This document shows positions 1 to 6,619 of a stretch of 39,541 nt of DNA, piece after piece (within the stretch, counting starts at the first letter, position 1; the number at the start of each line of letters is the position of its first letter). The translations under genes were made by a program, and so were the position numbers. The notes under the pieces were generated by a model. That model saw nothing but the letters and a program-made list of their open reading frames with translations. It was not told the origin of the DNA and ran no database searches. Origin of the DNA: a virus; IMG/VR virus record IMGVR_UViG_3300025326_000108, positions 1-39,541 of that record. One strand, given 5' to 3'.

Positions 1-116
1 CTGCTCCGCCCGCATCTCGTGGCCCTGGCCGAAGCGCTCCGGGTGGAGCAGCGCGCCCCTGAGGGTCGCGCTCTCGACGCGGCAGCTGCGGCACCGGAAG
101 AGGCCCTGGAGGGTCA
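1..116 (-). CDS. Partial small Cys-containing protein running off the left edge
   Basis: A minus-strand frame reads LFRCRSCRV and then on to the window edge with no stop. The CxxC core resembles FRCYTCGQ in the gene just upstream, suggesting a tandem paralogue or a second zinc ribbon. No ATG, GTG or TTG is in frame near the upstream stop. A CTG about 7 nt after a GGGAGGGA purine run is the best candidate start. If the molecule is circular this frame would continue from position 39541. Function unknown, and the start is a guess. Confidence 0.35.
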
Positions 117-419
117 GTACGATCCCTCCCGGGTGAGCCGGCGCCGGATGGCCTTGGCGGCCGTTTCCTCCAGCTCGTACGCGCTGGTGCGGAGCGCGTC
201 CGCGTCCTCAAGGAGCTTCTGCTCGCCTGGCGTGGCCTTGACGACGATCCAGCCGCGCTGCACCAGTGCGAGGTCGTCGTTGCCGCGCGCCATGCGGGAA
301 AGCTGCCCGCAGGTGTAGCAGCGGAAGAGGGCGGACGCTCCGGCCATCTGCTTCCCGCCCTTGTGGTCGCACAGTTCCGCGGAGTCCGCCGCGCCGGTTT
401 TTTGGTTCGCCTGGTTCAT
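114..419 (-). CDS. Small zinc-ribbon-like protein, 101 aa
   Basis: The ATG start at 419 lies about 40 nt downstream of a TATA-like box on the same strand (455-466), the spacing expected for a short-leader archaeal transcript. The product has CDHKGG followed about 20 residues later by FRCYTCGQ, so two Cys pairs (one with His) could bind zinc. The C-terminal half is charged and probably helical. It is transcribed divergently from the DUF932 gene. No family recognised; a small DNA-binding or adaptor role is inference from the zinc-ribbon look. Confidence 0.65.
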   Translation of the reverse strand: MNQANQKTGAADSAELCDHKGGKQMAGASALFRCYTCGQLSRMARGNDDLALVQRGWIVVKATPGEQKLLEDADALRTSAYELEETAAKAIRRRLTREGSY

Positions 420-454
420 TGAGGTCGCCCTCGTTGTGGCATGGGCGGGGGTAG

Positions 455-466
455 CATATATAGCCT
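455..466 (-). promoter_or_regulatory. TATA-like box for the leftward gene starting at 419
   Basis: A CATATATAG run sits in otherwise GC-rich DNA, centred about 41 nt upstream of the ATG at 419. This fits an archaeal TATA box at about -26 with a short leader. Orientation is inferred from spacing to the start codon. Confidence 0.55.
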
Positions 467-486
467 GCCCCGAGCGCCCGGCGCGC

Positions 487-495
487 ATTATATTA
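487..495 (+). promoter_or_regulatory. TATA-like box for the DUF932 operon
   Basis: ATTATATTA lies about 64 nt upstream of the ATG at 555. The predicted transcript would start near 515-520 and carry a leader with a good Shine-Dalgarno (AGGAG at 542-546). It is divergent from the TATA box at 455-466. Confidence 0.5.
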
Positions 496-520
496 CCCCC
501 CGGGCTCCATGGCACGATAC

Positions 521-537
521 AGCGGGCTGAGCCCGCT
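521..537. promoter_or_regulatory. Perfect 8-bp inverted repeat, operator-like
   Basis: AGCGGGCT-G-AGCCCGCT: two 8-base arms around one base, placed between the predicted transcription start and the ribosome binding site of the DUF932 gene. It could be a dimeric repressor site or a 5' mRNA hairpin. Which one cannot be told from sequence. Confidence 0.45.
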
Positions 538-554
538 TACCAGGAGATAGGAAA

Positions 555-1781
555 ATGAGCCAAGGAACTGAGAACCACACGAGCCCCGCGGAAGGCGCGG
601 GAGAGCTTTTGAGAACGCAAGCGCAGGCCCTCGGAGCCCGCTTTGAGCGGCGCTTCCAGATCCCGGGCGGGCGAGAGGGCTACCTCTCGCGCATCGGGGA
701 GATGAACGCGAGGGTCGTCGAAGTCGTGCGCGAGCTGGAGCGCCAGCACGCCACGCGGCTCGACATCGGCGTGAGCGAGGGCGGCATCGTGGCCGACCCG
801 ACGAGCGGGCAGCTCCTCGTGAGCTTGCCGCCCGGCGGATCGAACCGCGTGCCCGAGACCGTCGTGACGGAGGCGGGGCCCTTCGGGCGCCTCGGCCTCT
901 CGCGCTACGCGGACGACCAGCTGGCCGACAAGACCGGCATCCCGCGGAAGTACTACCAGCGCATCCGGGGCTTGCCGAAGCTCTGGGCGGAGAACGTGAA
1001 CGCCTGGATCGACGAGGCGGAAAAGAACCGCCTCGTGCGCATCCAGGACGGGCAGGTCAGGGCGCTCCTGAGCGGCCACTACCGGATCGTGGACAACCTC
1101 GATCTGGCCGTGATGGCCATCAAGGAGAGCCGCGGGCTCGGGGCGACCCCCGTGCGCGCCGACCTGGGCGAGACGAAGATGCACCTCGCCTTCGTGAACG
1201 CGGCGCAAGCCGCGGAGCTCAAGGCGGGATCGGGCGACTTCCTTAGCCCGGCCTTCCTCATGACGAACTCCGAAGTCGGCGCTGGCGCGGTCAACCTGGA
1301 GATGATGCTCTTCCGCTACGGCTGCTCCAACGGCCTCATCGTTGGCGAGGCCATGCGGAAGATCCACCTCGGGGGCGAGCTCGCGCTGGGCGAGATCCTG
1401 AGCCAGGAGACCAAGGTGAAGCAGATGGACGCCATCCTGAGCGCCACGCGCGACTACCTGAAGGCGAGCCTCGACCCGGCGCGCTTCCAGGCCGCCATGG
1501 AGATCGCGCGCTCGGGCGCCCAGAAGGCGATCCCGAACCCGACCAAGGCCATCGAGGTCTTGGCCCAGGAGGGGCTCTTTTCCAAGCACGAGGCCGACCT
1601 CGTCTTGAAGGAGCTCCTGGAGGGCAAGGACTTCACGCTCTGGGGCCTCGTGAACGCCACGACGGCCGCAGGGCGCCAGGCCGACGCCGACCGCGGGACG
1701 GAGCTGGAGCGCTTGGGCGGGCAGATCGGGGGCTTCGTGCCCTCGACGCGCAAGCTCGAAACGCTCGTCATGGGGGCGTAG
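555..1781 (+). CDS. DUF932-family phage protein, 408 aa
   Basis: The ATG at 555 is preceded by AGGAGATAGGAAA. The sequence matches the DUF932 family common in phages and plasmids: a central YADDQLADKTGIPRKYYQRI helix pair, then ALLSGHYRIVDN and a C-terminal conserved block (FLMTNSEVGAGAVNLEMMLF, RYGCSNGLIV). The family's biochemical role is not established. Members often sit in early regions beside DNA-metabolism genes. It heads a two-gene operon with the Cys-rich gene at 1785 and is divergent from a small zinc-ribbon gene. Length is typical for the family. Family call firm, function unknown. Confidence 0.85.
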   Translation: MSQGTENHTSPAEGAGELLRTQAQALGARFERRFQIPGGREGYLSRIGEMNARVVEVVRELERQHATRLDIGVSEGGIVADPTSGQLLVSLPPGGSNRVPETVVTEAGPFGRLGLSRYADDQLADKTGIPRKYYQRIRGLPKLWAENVNAWIDEAEKNRLVRIQDGQVRALLSGHYRIVDNLDLAVMAIKESRGLGATPVRADLGETKMHLAFVNAAQAAELKAGSGDFLSPAFLMTNSEVGAGAVNLEMMLFRYGCSNGLIVGEAMRKIHLGGELALGEILSQETKVKQMDAILSATRDYLKASLDPARFQAAMEIARSGAQKAIPNPTKAIEVLAQEGLFSKHEADLVLKELLEGKDFTLWGLVNATTAAGRQADADRGTELERLGGQIGGFVPSTRKLETLVMGA

Positions 1782-1784
1782 AGC

Positions 1785-2048
1785 TTGCCCAGCGCTTCCG
1801 AGATCGCGGCAGGGCTGCTCCGCCTGGAGCAGCCGGCCCTGGAGCTCACGCAGGAGACCCCGAGCGCGCACGCGCTCCAGGCCCCCAGCGTGGCCATCCC
1901 GACCTGCCGCAGCTGCATCCACCTGCCCTGCTGCGCCTTCTTCCGCGAGACCGTCAAGGCCCTGCTGCCCTTTGCGCCCGCCAAGGGTGCGGCGCCCGTC
2001 GAGCCCTACGGGCTCGCGACGAGCTGCCAGCTCTTCCGCTCCAGCTGA
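1785..2048 (+). CDS. Cys-rich hypothetical protein, 87 aa
   Basis: The TTG start lies 3 nt after the DUF932 stop, so translation is probably coupled. A central CRSCIHLPCCAFFRE segment and a late Cys in TSCQLF give five cysteines, compatible with a metal site. The N-terminal half is Leu/Ala/Glu-rich. The gene ends just before a strong terminator hairpin and overlaps the convergent methyltransferase gene by 43 bp. Not recognised; no function proposed beyond possible partnership with the DUF932 protein. Confidence 0.6.
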   Translation: MPSASEIAAGLLRLEQPALELTQETPSAHALQAPSVAIPTCRSCIHLPCCAFFRETVKALLPFAPAKGAAPVEPYGLATSCQLFRSS

Positions 2049-2563
2049 GCGACCTTCCCGGGGGGCGCGAGCCCCCCGGCCTCTTTTTTCCGCAGCACAT
2101 TCAGCACGCGGATCGCGTTGTTCGGCCCGCAAAGCACCGCATGGAGCGCTACGCGCTCGACGCCGATCTCGTGGTAGGCCGGCACCACGATGATGTGCAG
2201 AATGGCCACATGGCCCCCCGGCTTGAGCACGCGCACGGCCTCGCGCAAGATCCGCTTGGGCTTTGGGAGCCCCTCGTCGTGTCGCGTCCAGGTATTCGAG
2301 AACCCCTTGTTGTAGGGCGGGTCGGCTATGACCCAATCGTAGGTATTGACCGGCATGGGCAGCGCGTCATAGGGCGCCACGTGGAGCGCGCCCGTCTCGG
2401 GCCGGATGTCCGTGGTCTCGCCCCAGGCCATGGAGCCGCTGAACATGTGGAGCACTTGGCCGAGGGCCTCTGGCCTTCCATACTCTCGATGGAAGTTGAA
2501 CCAGAACCGCCCGGGGTACCGCTGGCGCTGACCCGTCCTGGGGGGGGGGCCACAAAGCCACAC
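2006..2563 (-). CDS. DNA methyltransferase (class I SAM-dependent), 185 aa
   Basis: The protein carries MFSGSMAWGETTD, a degenerate SAM-binding motif I, then VIADPPYNKGF, the catalytic DPPY motif IV of amino-methylating DNA MTases (N6-adenine or N4-cytosine). RVLKPGGHVAILH completes the Rossmann core. I chose the GTG at 2563, just after the HNH stop; frames further upstream lie inside the HNH gene. At about 185 aa it is short, with no obvious target-recognition domain. It is directly downstream of an HNH gene, suggesting a self-modification or restriction-like pair. Base specificity cannot be read. Confidence 0.8.
   Translation of the reverse strand: MWLCGPPPRTGQRQRYPGRFWFNFHREYGRPEALGQVLHMFSGSMAWGETTDIRPETGALHVAPYDALPMPVNTYDWVIADPPYNKGFSNTWTRHDEGLPKPKRILREAVRVLKPGGHVAILHIIVVPAYHEIGVERVALHAVLCGPNNAIRVLNVLRKKEAGGLAPPGKVAQLERKSWQLVASP
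2058..2090 (+). terminator. Hairpin plus T-run terminator
   Basis: A GC stem (CCGGGGGGC / GCCCCCCGG, loop GCGA, 2058-2079) is followed by CTCTTTTTTC. It ends the DUF932 operon. A T-run is also the usual archaeal termination signal. It lies inside the 3' end of the convergent methyltransferase gene. Confidence 0.75.
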
Positions 2564-2571
2564 GTCGGTCT

Positions 2572-3252
2572 TCAGGCGAACTCCTCCAGCTGGCTCGTGC
2601 CCTCGGTCATGCGTGCGAGCCTCCGAGCCTTGGCGATGGCCCCAATGTCCTCGCGCGTCTTCTCCCGGTGGCACTTGGGGCAGAGCACCTGAAGGTTCTT
2701 AAGATCGTGCAGGCTGCCCCCGAGGGCCAGCGGGAGGATGTGGTCGACCTCGGGCTGCCTCGGGCCAAGGTGCTCGTCGTAATAGGCCTGGTTGGCCGCC
2801 CAGTCGTAGCTCCCGTCCTTGAGCCCGGGCCGAGGAGGCAGGCGGGCTCGCGCTTCGTCCTTGGAGCTCCCGCCGAGCAGGAGGAGGAGGCAGTTGACGC
2901 AGACCAGCGCGCCGTGGTTGGCCCGGCGGTTTGCGCGCATGGCCGCAGAGCGCACGCCGACCCCGCGCAGCCTGTTGAACTCCCGAACGCATTTTTGGCC
3001 GCACCACCGCCTGCGCCTCTTGTCCTTGAACTCGCCGTTGCACCAGACACAACGCCCCTGGGCGGGGGCTTCGGGGAAGCGCAGCTCGACCCAGACCGAG
3101 CGCTGAGGCTTAGGCGTGTAGGGCAGGTTGCTTCCCCTCCTGGATCTCCTGAAGACGCTGGGCCGCCCCACGCCAGGGGTCGGTTGGCCACTTGATCCCG
3201 GCCCAGCGGTGCCAGGTGCAAGCACATGATGGACGGCCGCGACATTCCCCAT
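2572..3252 (-). CDS. HNH endonuclease-like protein
   Basis: The C-terminal part has a clear HNH core: EVDHILPLALGG, then NLQVLCPKCHREKT, giving the His catalytic residue and the CxxC/CxxH zinc site. A further zinc-finger-like segment upstream reads CVWCNGEF and WCGQKC, and a third Cys pair occurs in ALVCVNC. The start is uncertain. The ATG at 3252 has a purine-rich GAGGG 7-11 nt upstream but lies far inside the preceding gene; a GTG at 3171 is the alternative, and the first ~45 residues look non-coding. Likely nicks or cuts DNA. Coupled to the methyltransferase gene. Confidence 0.8.
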   Translation of the reverse strand: MGNVAAVHHVLAPGTAGPGSSGQPTPGVGRPSVFRRSRRGSNLPYTPKPQRSVWVELRFPEAPAQGRCVWCNGEFKDKRRRRWCGQKCVREFNRLRGVGVRSAAMRANRRANHGALVCVNCLLLLLGGSSKDEARARLPPRPGLKDGSYDWAANQAYYDEHLGPRQPEVDHILPLALGGSLHDLKNLQVLCPKCHREKTREDIGAIAKARRLARMTEGTSQLEEFA

Positions 3253-3301
3253 GGCGGCCCTCTTTGCAGGCCCGGCACCGCGCGGTCTTGGCGACCCTCA
3301 C
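3110..3301 (-). CDS. Small Cys/His-rich protein, 63 aa
   Basis: The GTG start at 3301 lies right after a GGAGGAG Shine-Dalgarno that spans the end of the upstream gene. The N-terminus carries CRACKEGRHGEC and then CACTWH, giving six Cys and two His within about 25 residues, a probable zinc site. The second half is Trp/Gln-rich. Overlap with the HNH gene is long, which makes the HNH start doubtful rather than this one. Function unknown. Confidence 0.6.
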   Translation of the reverse strand: MRVAKTARCRACKEGRHGECRGRPSCACTWHRWAGIKWPTDPWRGAAQRLQEIQEGKQPALHA

Positions 3302-3610
3302 CTACTCCTCCTCCAGCCTGGCCTGCACGCCCTTGACCTTGCGGTTCTGAGCTCGACGCGCTCGGCTCCGCTCGCCCTGGAGGCGCCGCAGCACCTCTTG
3401 GGCGAGCTCGGAGCCGTCAAACCCCAGCTGATCGAGGAACAGGACGAGGTTGATGAAGCGGCCCGCCTGGTCGCGTAGATGCCCCTCACGCTGCGTGAGG
3501 AGCGCCCTGGTGGGCAAACGCTTGGGCCTTGAGCTCTGCTCCTGGTGGCGGAGGATCTCGCCCCACACGAGCGACAGGCCGCTTCCGTCGCCGGGCTTCA
3601 GCGCCACCAC
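3302..3610 (-). CDS. Hypothetical protein, 102 aa
   Basis: The GTG start at 3610 overlaps the previous gene by 13 bp and is preceded by AGGGG. The C-terminal half is highly basic and probably helical (RRLQGERSRARRAQNRKVKG), suggesting nucleic-acid contact. The stop abuts the next GTG start. No recognisable domain. Confidence 0.55.
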   Translation of the reverse strand: MVALKPGDGSGLSLVWGEILRHQEQSSRPKRLPTRALLTQREGHLRDQAGRFINLVLFLDQLGFDGSELAQEVLRRLQGERSRARRAQNRKVKGVQARLEEE

Positions 3611-3795
3611 CCCCTGAGGAGCGCGCAGCTGAAGTAGAACGCGATCCAGAGAGACTCCACGCGCCCCACAGAACTCCGGGTCTGCATGAGCTCGTAGTTG
3701 CCCCAGAAGCAGCGCCAGAGCGCGAAGGGCAGGGGACGGCGCCTCAGGCGCACCACGAGCCTGTCTCCCTGGCGCTCCACGTACGGCCCCCGCAT
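3598..3795 (-). CDS. Small basic protein, 65 aa
   Basis: The ATG at 3795 overlaps the stop of the zinc-ribbon gene as TGATG and follows GGGAGGTG. A TTG 18 nt upstream is a weaker start. The N-terminus is Arg-rich and the rest aromatic (WRCFWGNYEL, LWIAFYF). It may be membrane-peripheral or a small folded domain. Not recognised. Confidence 0.5.
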   Translation of the reverse strand: MRGPYVERQGDRLVVRLRRRPLPFALWRCFWGNYELMQTRSSVGRVESLWIAFYFSCALLRGWWR

Positions 3796-3914
3796 CACTC
3801 GCACCTCCCGCAAACCCGCCGGCCCGTGAAGCTATCGCGGCCCATGGTGGCGGAGCAGTTGGGGCAGCGCGAGCGGACGAGCCTCCCGGGCCCGGGCCCC
3901 CAGAAGCCCCTCAA
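3795..3914 (-). CDS. Mini zinc-ribbon protein, 39 aa
   Basis: The TTG start overlaps the Gp37/Gp68 stop as TTGA. The product is almost only a zinc ribbon: CPNC, 14 residues, then CGRC at the C-terminus. Such minimal CxxC-x14-CxxC proteins fold around one zinc ion. The next gene starts in a TGATG overlap, supporting a real gene between two coupled neighbours. Function unknown; transcription or ribosome-associated roles are known for similar folds but are not shown here. Confidence 0.6.
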   Translation of the reverse strand: MRGFWGPGPGRLVRSRCPNCSATMGRDSFTGRRVCGRCE

Positions 3915-4819
3915 GGCACCAGCTCCTGCTGGCCGCGAGCTCGGCCCGGGCGATGGAGCGCAAGGCAGAAGTGGCAGAGCCAGGAGCCCCAGGGCCGGCC
4001 CGCGCGCTCGAACGGGTAGAAGGTGAGCGGCAGCGCTCTCGGGTCTCGGCGCCCGCACTCGCCGCACGCGAGCTCGGGCCGCCAGTCCCGGGGGAACTCC
4101 TTGAGCTCGGCCCCCGAGGGCAGGATCTGGAGCAGGAGCTCGTTGCGCCGCCCGCTCTGCTGCTTCCCGAAGAAGGGTACGCTGGCCTTCGCGCATTGGC
4201 TCAGGAGCGAGCGCGCCCAGCTCCACTCCATGGGGCGGAAGTCCGGCCCGCTCTCCCCGCCCACGATCACCCACCCGAGGTTCTCGGCGCAGGTAGCCTG
4301 GAGGTATCGCGTGAGGTCGAGCCGGCCCAGCAGGGGCTCCGCGCTCACGAAGTGCAAGCGAGCCGGGATGTCGAGCAGCACGGGAAGGCGCCGGTCGGCC
4401 ATGAGCTGGTTCTCCACCGAGGCGCCGAGCCAGACATTGGGGTAGCCATCGTCCCAGTCCGGGGGCAGGCACGGCTCCAGGCGCTCGACGCGCTTGGTGA
4501 GGAGCTGCCAGGTGAGGTTGGGCGTCTCCCGGATGAGCTGCCAGACCTCGGGCCGCCAGGCGTCGGCCTCCTCGATGAAGAAGTCGCTGATGGAGCAGCT
4601 GAACACGAGCTCCTGGCGCCCAGCAGCTGCCGCGCGCTTCTGCCAGCGCCTTGGCTCGCTCCAGTCCTTCGAGCGCAGCACCACGCGGAAGTCCCGCTTC
4701 ATGCGCGTGCGCACGAGCTCCTCAGCGTAGCAGTTCGCGCAGCCCGGCGAGACCTTCTGGCAGCCGATCCAGGGGTTGAAGGTGTGGTCTGTCCAGGAGA
4801 TCCCGGTGCGCTCGCCCAT
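3911..4819 (-). CDS. Phage Gp37/Gp68 family (DUF5131) radical-SAM-like protein
   Basis: The N-terminus TGISWTDHTFNPWIGCQKVS followed by PGCANCYAE is diagnostic of the phage Gp37/Gp68 (DUF5131) family, with a CxxxxxxxCxxC arrangement resembling a radical-SAM [4Fe-4S] site. Further family blocks are WQLLTKR, GASVENQ, SAEPLLG and WVIVGGESGP. ATG 4819 is preferred over GTG 4825 because GGAGG lies 8 nt before it. A C-terminal extension adds CGECGRR and CHFC, a possible extra zinc ribbon. The substrate is unknown; a modification reaction on nucleic acid or nucleotide is inference. Confidence 0.85.
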   Translation of the reverse strand: MGERTGISWTDHTFNPWIGCQKVSPGCANCYAEELVRTRMKRDFRVVLRSKDWSEPRRWQKRAAAAGRQELVFSCSISDFFIEEADAWRPEVWQLIRETPNLTWQLLTKRVERLEPCLPPDWDDGYPNVWLGASVENQLMADRRLPVLLDIPARLHFVSAEPLLGRLDLTRYLQATCAENLGWVIVGGESGPDFRPMEWSWARSLLSQCAKASVPFFGKQQSGRRNELLLQILPSGAELKEFPRDWRPELACGECGRRDPRALPLTFYPFERAGRPWGSWLCHFCLALHRPGRARGQQELVP

Positions 4820-4821
4820 CC

Positions 4822-5091
4822 TCACGGCCTCCGCTCAAGCACCCACGAGAGGAAGGCCAGGTTGGCCACGTCAACGGCCTCCTGCGCGCGTTCTCGGCCA
4901 CGAGCTGCCGTCCATTCGATTACTTCCTCCAGGAGGTGCCGGGTGATGGCCTCGGCGTCGAGCCCGTTCTCCCAGTCGAAATCCGGGTGCGTAACGCTCG
5001 TGGCGCCGGGGTGCTTGAGCTCGCGGGCCACGAATTTGGCCCGCATGGCCCGCCCGAACTCCGCCAACAACAGGTCGAGGACATCGGCCAA
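4822..5091 (-). CDS. MazG-like all-alpha NTP pyrophosphohydrolase, 89 aa
   Basis: The TTG start at 5091 is preceded by GAGGAGGAG, giving an 89-residue protein. HLLEEVIEW provides an ExxE pair and EAVDVANLAF provides ExxDxxN, the metal-binding pattern of MazG/dUTPase-like all-alpha NTP pyrophosphatases. The family cleaves (d)NTPs to monophosphates and pyrophosphate. In viruses it can adjust nucleotide pools or lower alarmone levels. It ends in a GTGA overlap region with the Gp37/Gp68 gene. It is one of two such genes in this operon. Confidence 0.6.
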   Translation of the reverse strand: MADVLDLLLAEFGRAMRAKFVARELKHPGATSVTHPDFDWENGLDAEAITRHLLEEVIEWTAARGRERAQEAVDVANLAFLSWVLERRP

Positions 5092-5093
5092 GC

Positions 5094-5744
5094 CTACTCC
5101 TCCTCGGGAGGCTGGTGGGGCCCGCGGTGCGGGTGGGCGAGCCTGCAAGGGATCTCGCCCTCGCGCGCCAGGATCTGGGCCGACAGGTCGGGCCGGTTGT
5201 AGAAGCTCGCTGGGTAAGCCTGGAGCCCGGGGGGCAAGCCCCCCGGGTTGTCCCCAGCCCCGCTGCTACCAGGCGAAGGGTGCTTTGCCCCTCGTGGAGT
5301 CAAAGCCATTGAGGGGCTCGGGGCCGAGGACGAGGATGGGCAGGGAAGCCATTGAGCCGTAGAAGCGAAGAACTCCCTTATGAAGCCTCGGGGAAGGCGG
5401 TCGCCCTTCTGGGGCCGGCCCGCTCGGTAGCGCCAGAGCTCAAGGCTTACGCCTTGCTGCCAGAAGTCCAGGGCCAGCGCCTCGATCTTGCGCCGCCGCA
5501 CGATCACGTTGTCGTTGCCCGCGTCCATGCAGACCTGTACCCAGCGCTGCTGGCCCCTTTTGACGGCGATGAGGTCGAACGCGCCGAAAAAGTCGTGCGC
5601 CTGGCTAATGGGCCGGCGCTTGCCGCCCGGCCCCGGTATCCAGACGATCTTGGCGAGCGCGCGCTCCACCCGGTAGTGCTGGGCCTCCAGCTCGGCCTTG
5701 GCCTTGCGCTCCAGCTCGTTGCCCTTTTCGCGGGCCGAGGGCAT
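5094..5744 (-). CDS. PD-(D/E)XK nuclease-like protein (Hjc-like), 216 aa
   Basis: The ATG at 5744 overlaps the TOPRIM gene stop as TGATG. The N-terminus EKGNELERKAKAELE followed by AFDLIAVKRGQQRWVQV has the layout of archaeal resolvase-type or other PD-(D/E)XK nucleases: helix with Glu, Asp strand, then a strand where E/QxK is expected. Here the last motif reads QVC, lacking the usual Lys, so activity is uncertain. The C-terminal ~80 residues are Pro/Gly/Ser-rich, and their codons include the perfect hairpin at 5226-5247. Likely acts on recombination or packaging intermediates with the TOPRIM protein. Confidence 0.55.
   Translation of the reverse strand: MPSAREKGNELERKAKAELEAQHYRVERALAKIVWIPGPGGKRRPISQAHDFFGAFDLIAVKRGQQRWVQVCMDAGNDNVIVRRRKIEALALDFWQQGVSLELWRYRAGRPQKGDRLPRGFIREFFASTAQWLPCPSSSSAPSPSMALTPRGAKHPSPGSSGAGDNPGGLPPGLQAYPASFYNRPDLSAQILAREGEIPCRLAHPHRGPHQPPEEE
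5226..5247. repeat. Perfect 10-bp GC inverted repeat
   Basis: CCCGGGGGGC-AA-GCCCCCCGGG lies inside the nuclease coding region. It resembles the terminator stem at 2058-2079 but has no T-run after it on either strand. It may be an intragenic mRNA hairpin or a mobile palindrome. Confidence 0.6.
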
Positions 5745-6619
5745 CAGTCCCACCCCCGGGTGAGCTTCTTGATCGTCTTGCGAGCTTCGTCCTGCTCGCT
5801 CGGTTCGGCGCTCTCGGAGTCCGCGAGGATCTCCTCGTCGATGCACTCCCGGATGGCCTCTTCGACGAGCTGGGTGAGGAGCGTGGGTTCGAGGGCCTCC
5901 AGTTCGGCCTTGCCCTCGACGAACTTCCCGCTGATCGAGCTCTTAGGGTTGCAGGGCTCCAGCTCGATCCCCTGTTGCTCGACCAGCTCCTTGGTGAGCG
6001 CGAGCCTCACGGTCTCGATAGGCACGCCGAAGCTGGCCAGCGTCTCGTTGAGCGTCTGCTCGATCTGGAAGCCCTCGTCGTCGTAGTCCCCGAGGTAAAT
6101 CACGCGCAGCTCCTCGTGCTCCTGGAGCACGCGAATGGCCCAGGGGCGGAAGTTCGCGTGCAGGTGGCTCTTGCCGGCCTGCCCCTTGATGGGGTAGATC
6201 GAGACATCCCACTCCTGGGTCGTGGTCTCGAAGTAGGGGATCAGCCCCTCCTTTTCCGTGATGAGCACGGGCACGATAGGCTGGCCGCGCCACTTGGGCA
6301 CATAGTAGGCCTCGGCCAGCCGGACGAATTTGGCGCGCTCGCGCAGGATGAAGCTCTCGGGCGAGTCGTCGCGCAAGAGGGGGCTGAAATCCCGCGAGCT
6401 ATCCAGCACGGCGTTCCAGGGCAGCACGCCCTGTTCGCGCAGCTCCACCAGGATGCGGTTGACCTGGTTGAAGGTCGTGCGGCTCTTCTTCAGCACCTTG
6501 GCGGCCTCGGCTCGGTAGGCGTACTGGCGCGCGTTGAGCGCGCCGTACTTCTTGTAGACGGTCGGGAGGAAGAGGCGCAGCCGCTCGGCCAGGCTGCCCG
6601 CCGGAACCTTCGAGCTCAC
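5744..6619 (-). CDS. Topoisomerase VI A / Mini-A-like TOPRIM protein, 291 aa
   Basis: The GTG at 6619 overlaps the previous stop as GTGA. The N-terminal ~100 residues contain NARQYAYRAEAAKVL and a winged-helix-like stretch, the position of the 5Y-CAP tyrosine region in Spo11/topo VI A. The TOPRIM domain follows: LITEKEG (catalytic Glu, about residue 120) and YLGDYDDEGF (DxD, about residue 178). No B subunit (GHKL ATPase) gene is present. This fits the Mini-A type of topo VI A-like proteins known from mobile elements. Probable role: DNA cleavage or topology during replication or recombination. Confidence 0.75.
   Translation of the reverse strand: MSSKVPAGSLAERLRLFLPTVYKKYGALNARQYAYRAEAAKVLKKSRTTFNQVNRILVELREQGVLPWNAVLDSSRDFSPLLRDDSPESFILRERAKFVRLAEAYYVPKWRGQPIVPVLITEKEGLIPYFETTTQEWDVSIYPIKGQAGKSHLHANFRPWAIRVLQEHEELRVIYLGDYDDEGFQIEQTLNETLASFGVPIETVRLALTKELVEQQGIELEPCNPKSSISGKFVEGKAELEALEPTLLTQLVEEAIRECIDEEILADSESAEPSEQDEARKTIKKLTRGWD

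Noticed and set aside
537-2336. 599-codon minus-strand open frame opposite the DUF932 gene
   Set aside because: Arg/Gly/Ala-rich shadow of a recognised plus-strand family. Long antisense frames are expected at this GC content.
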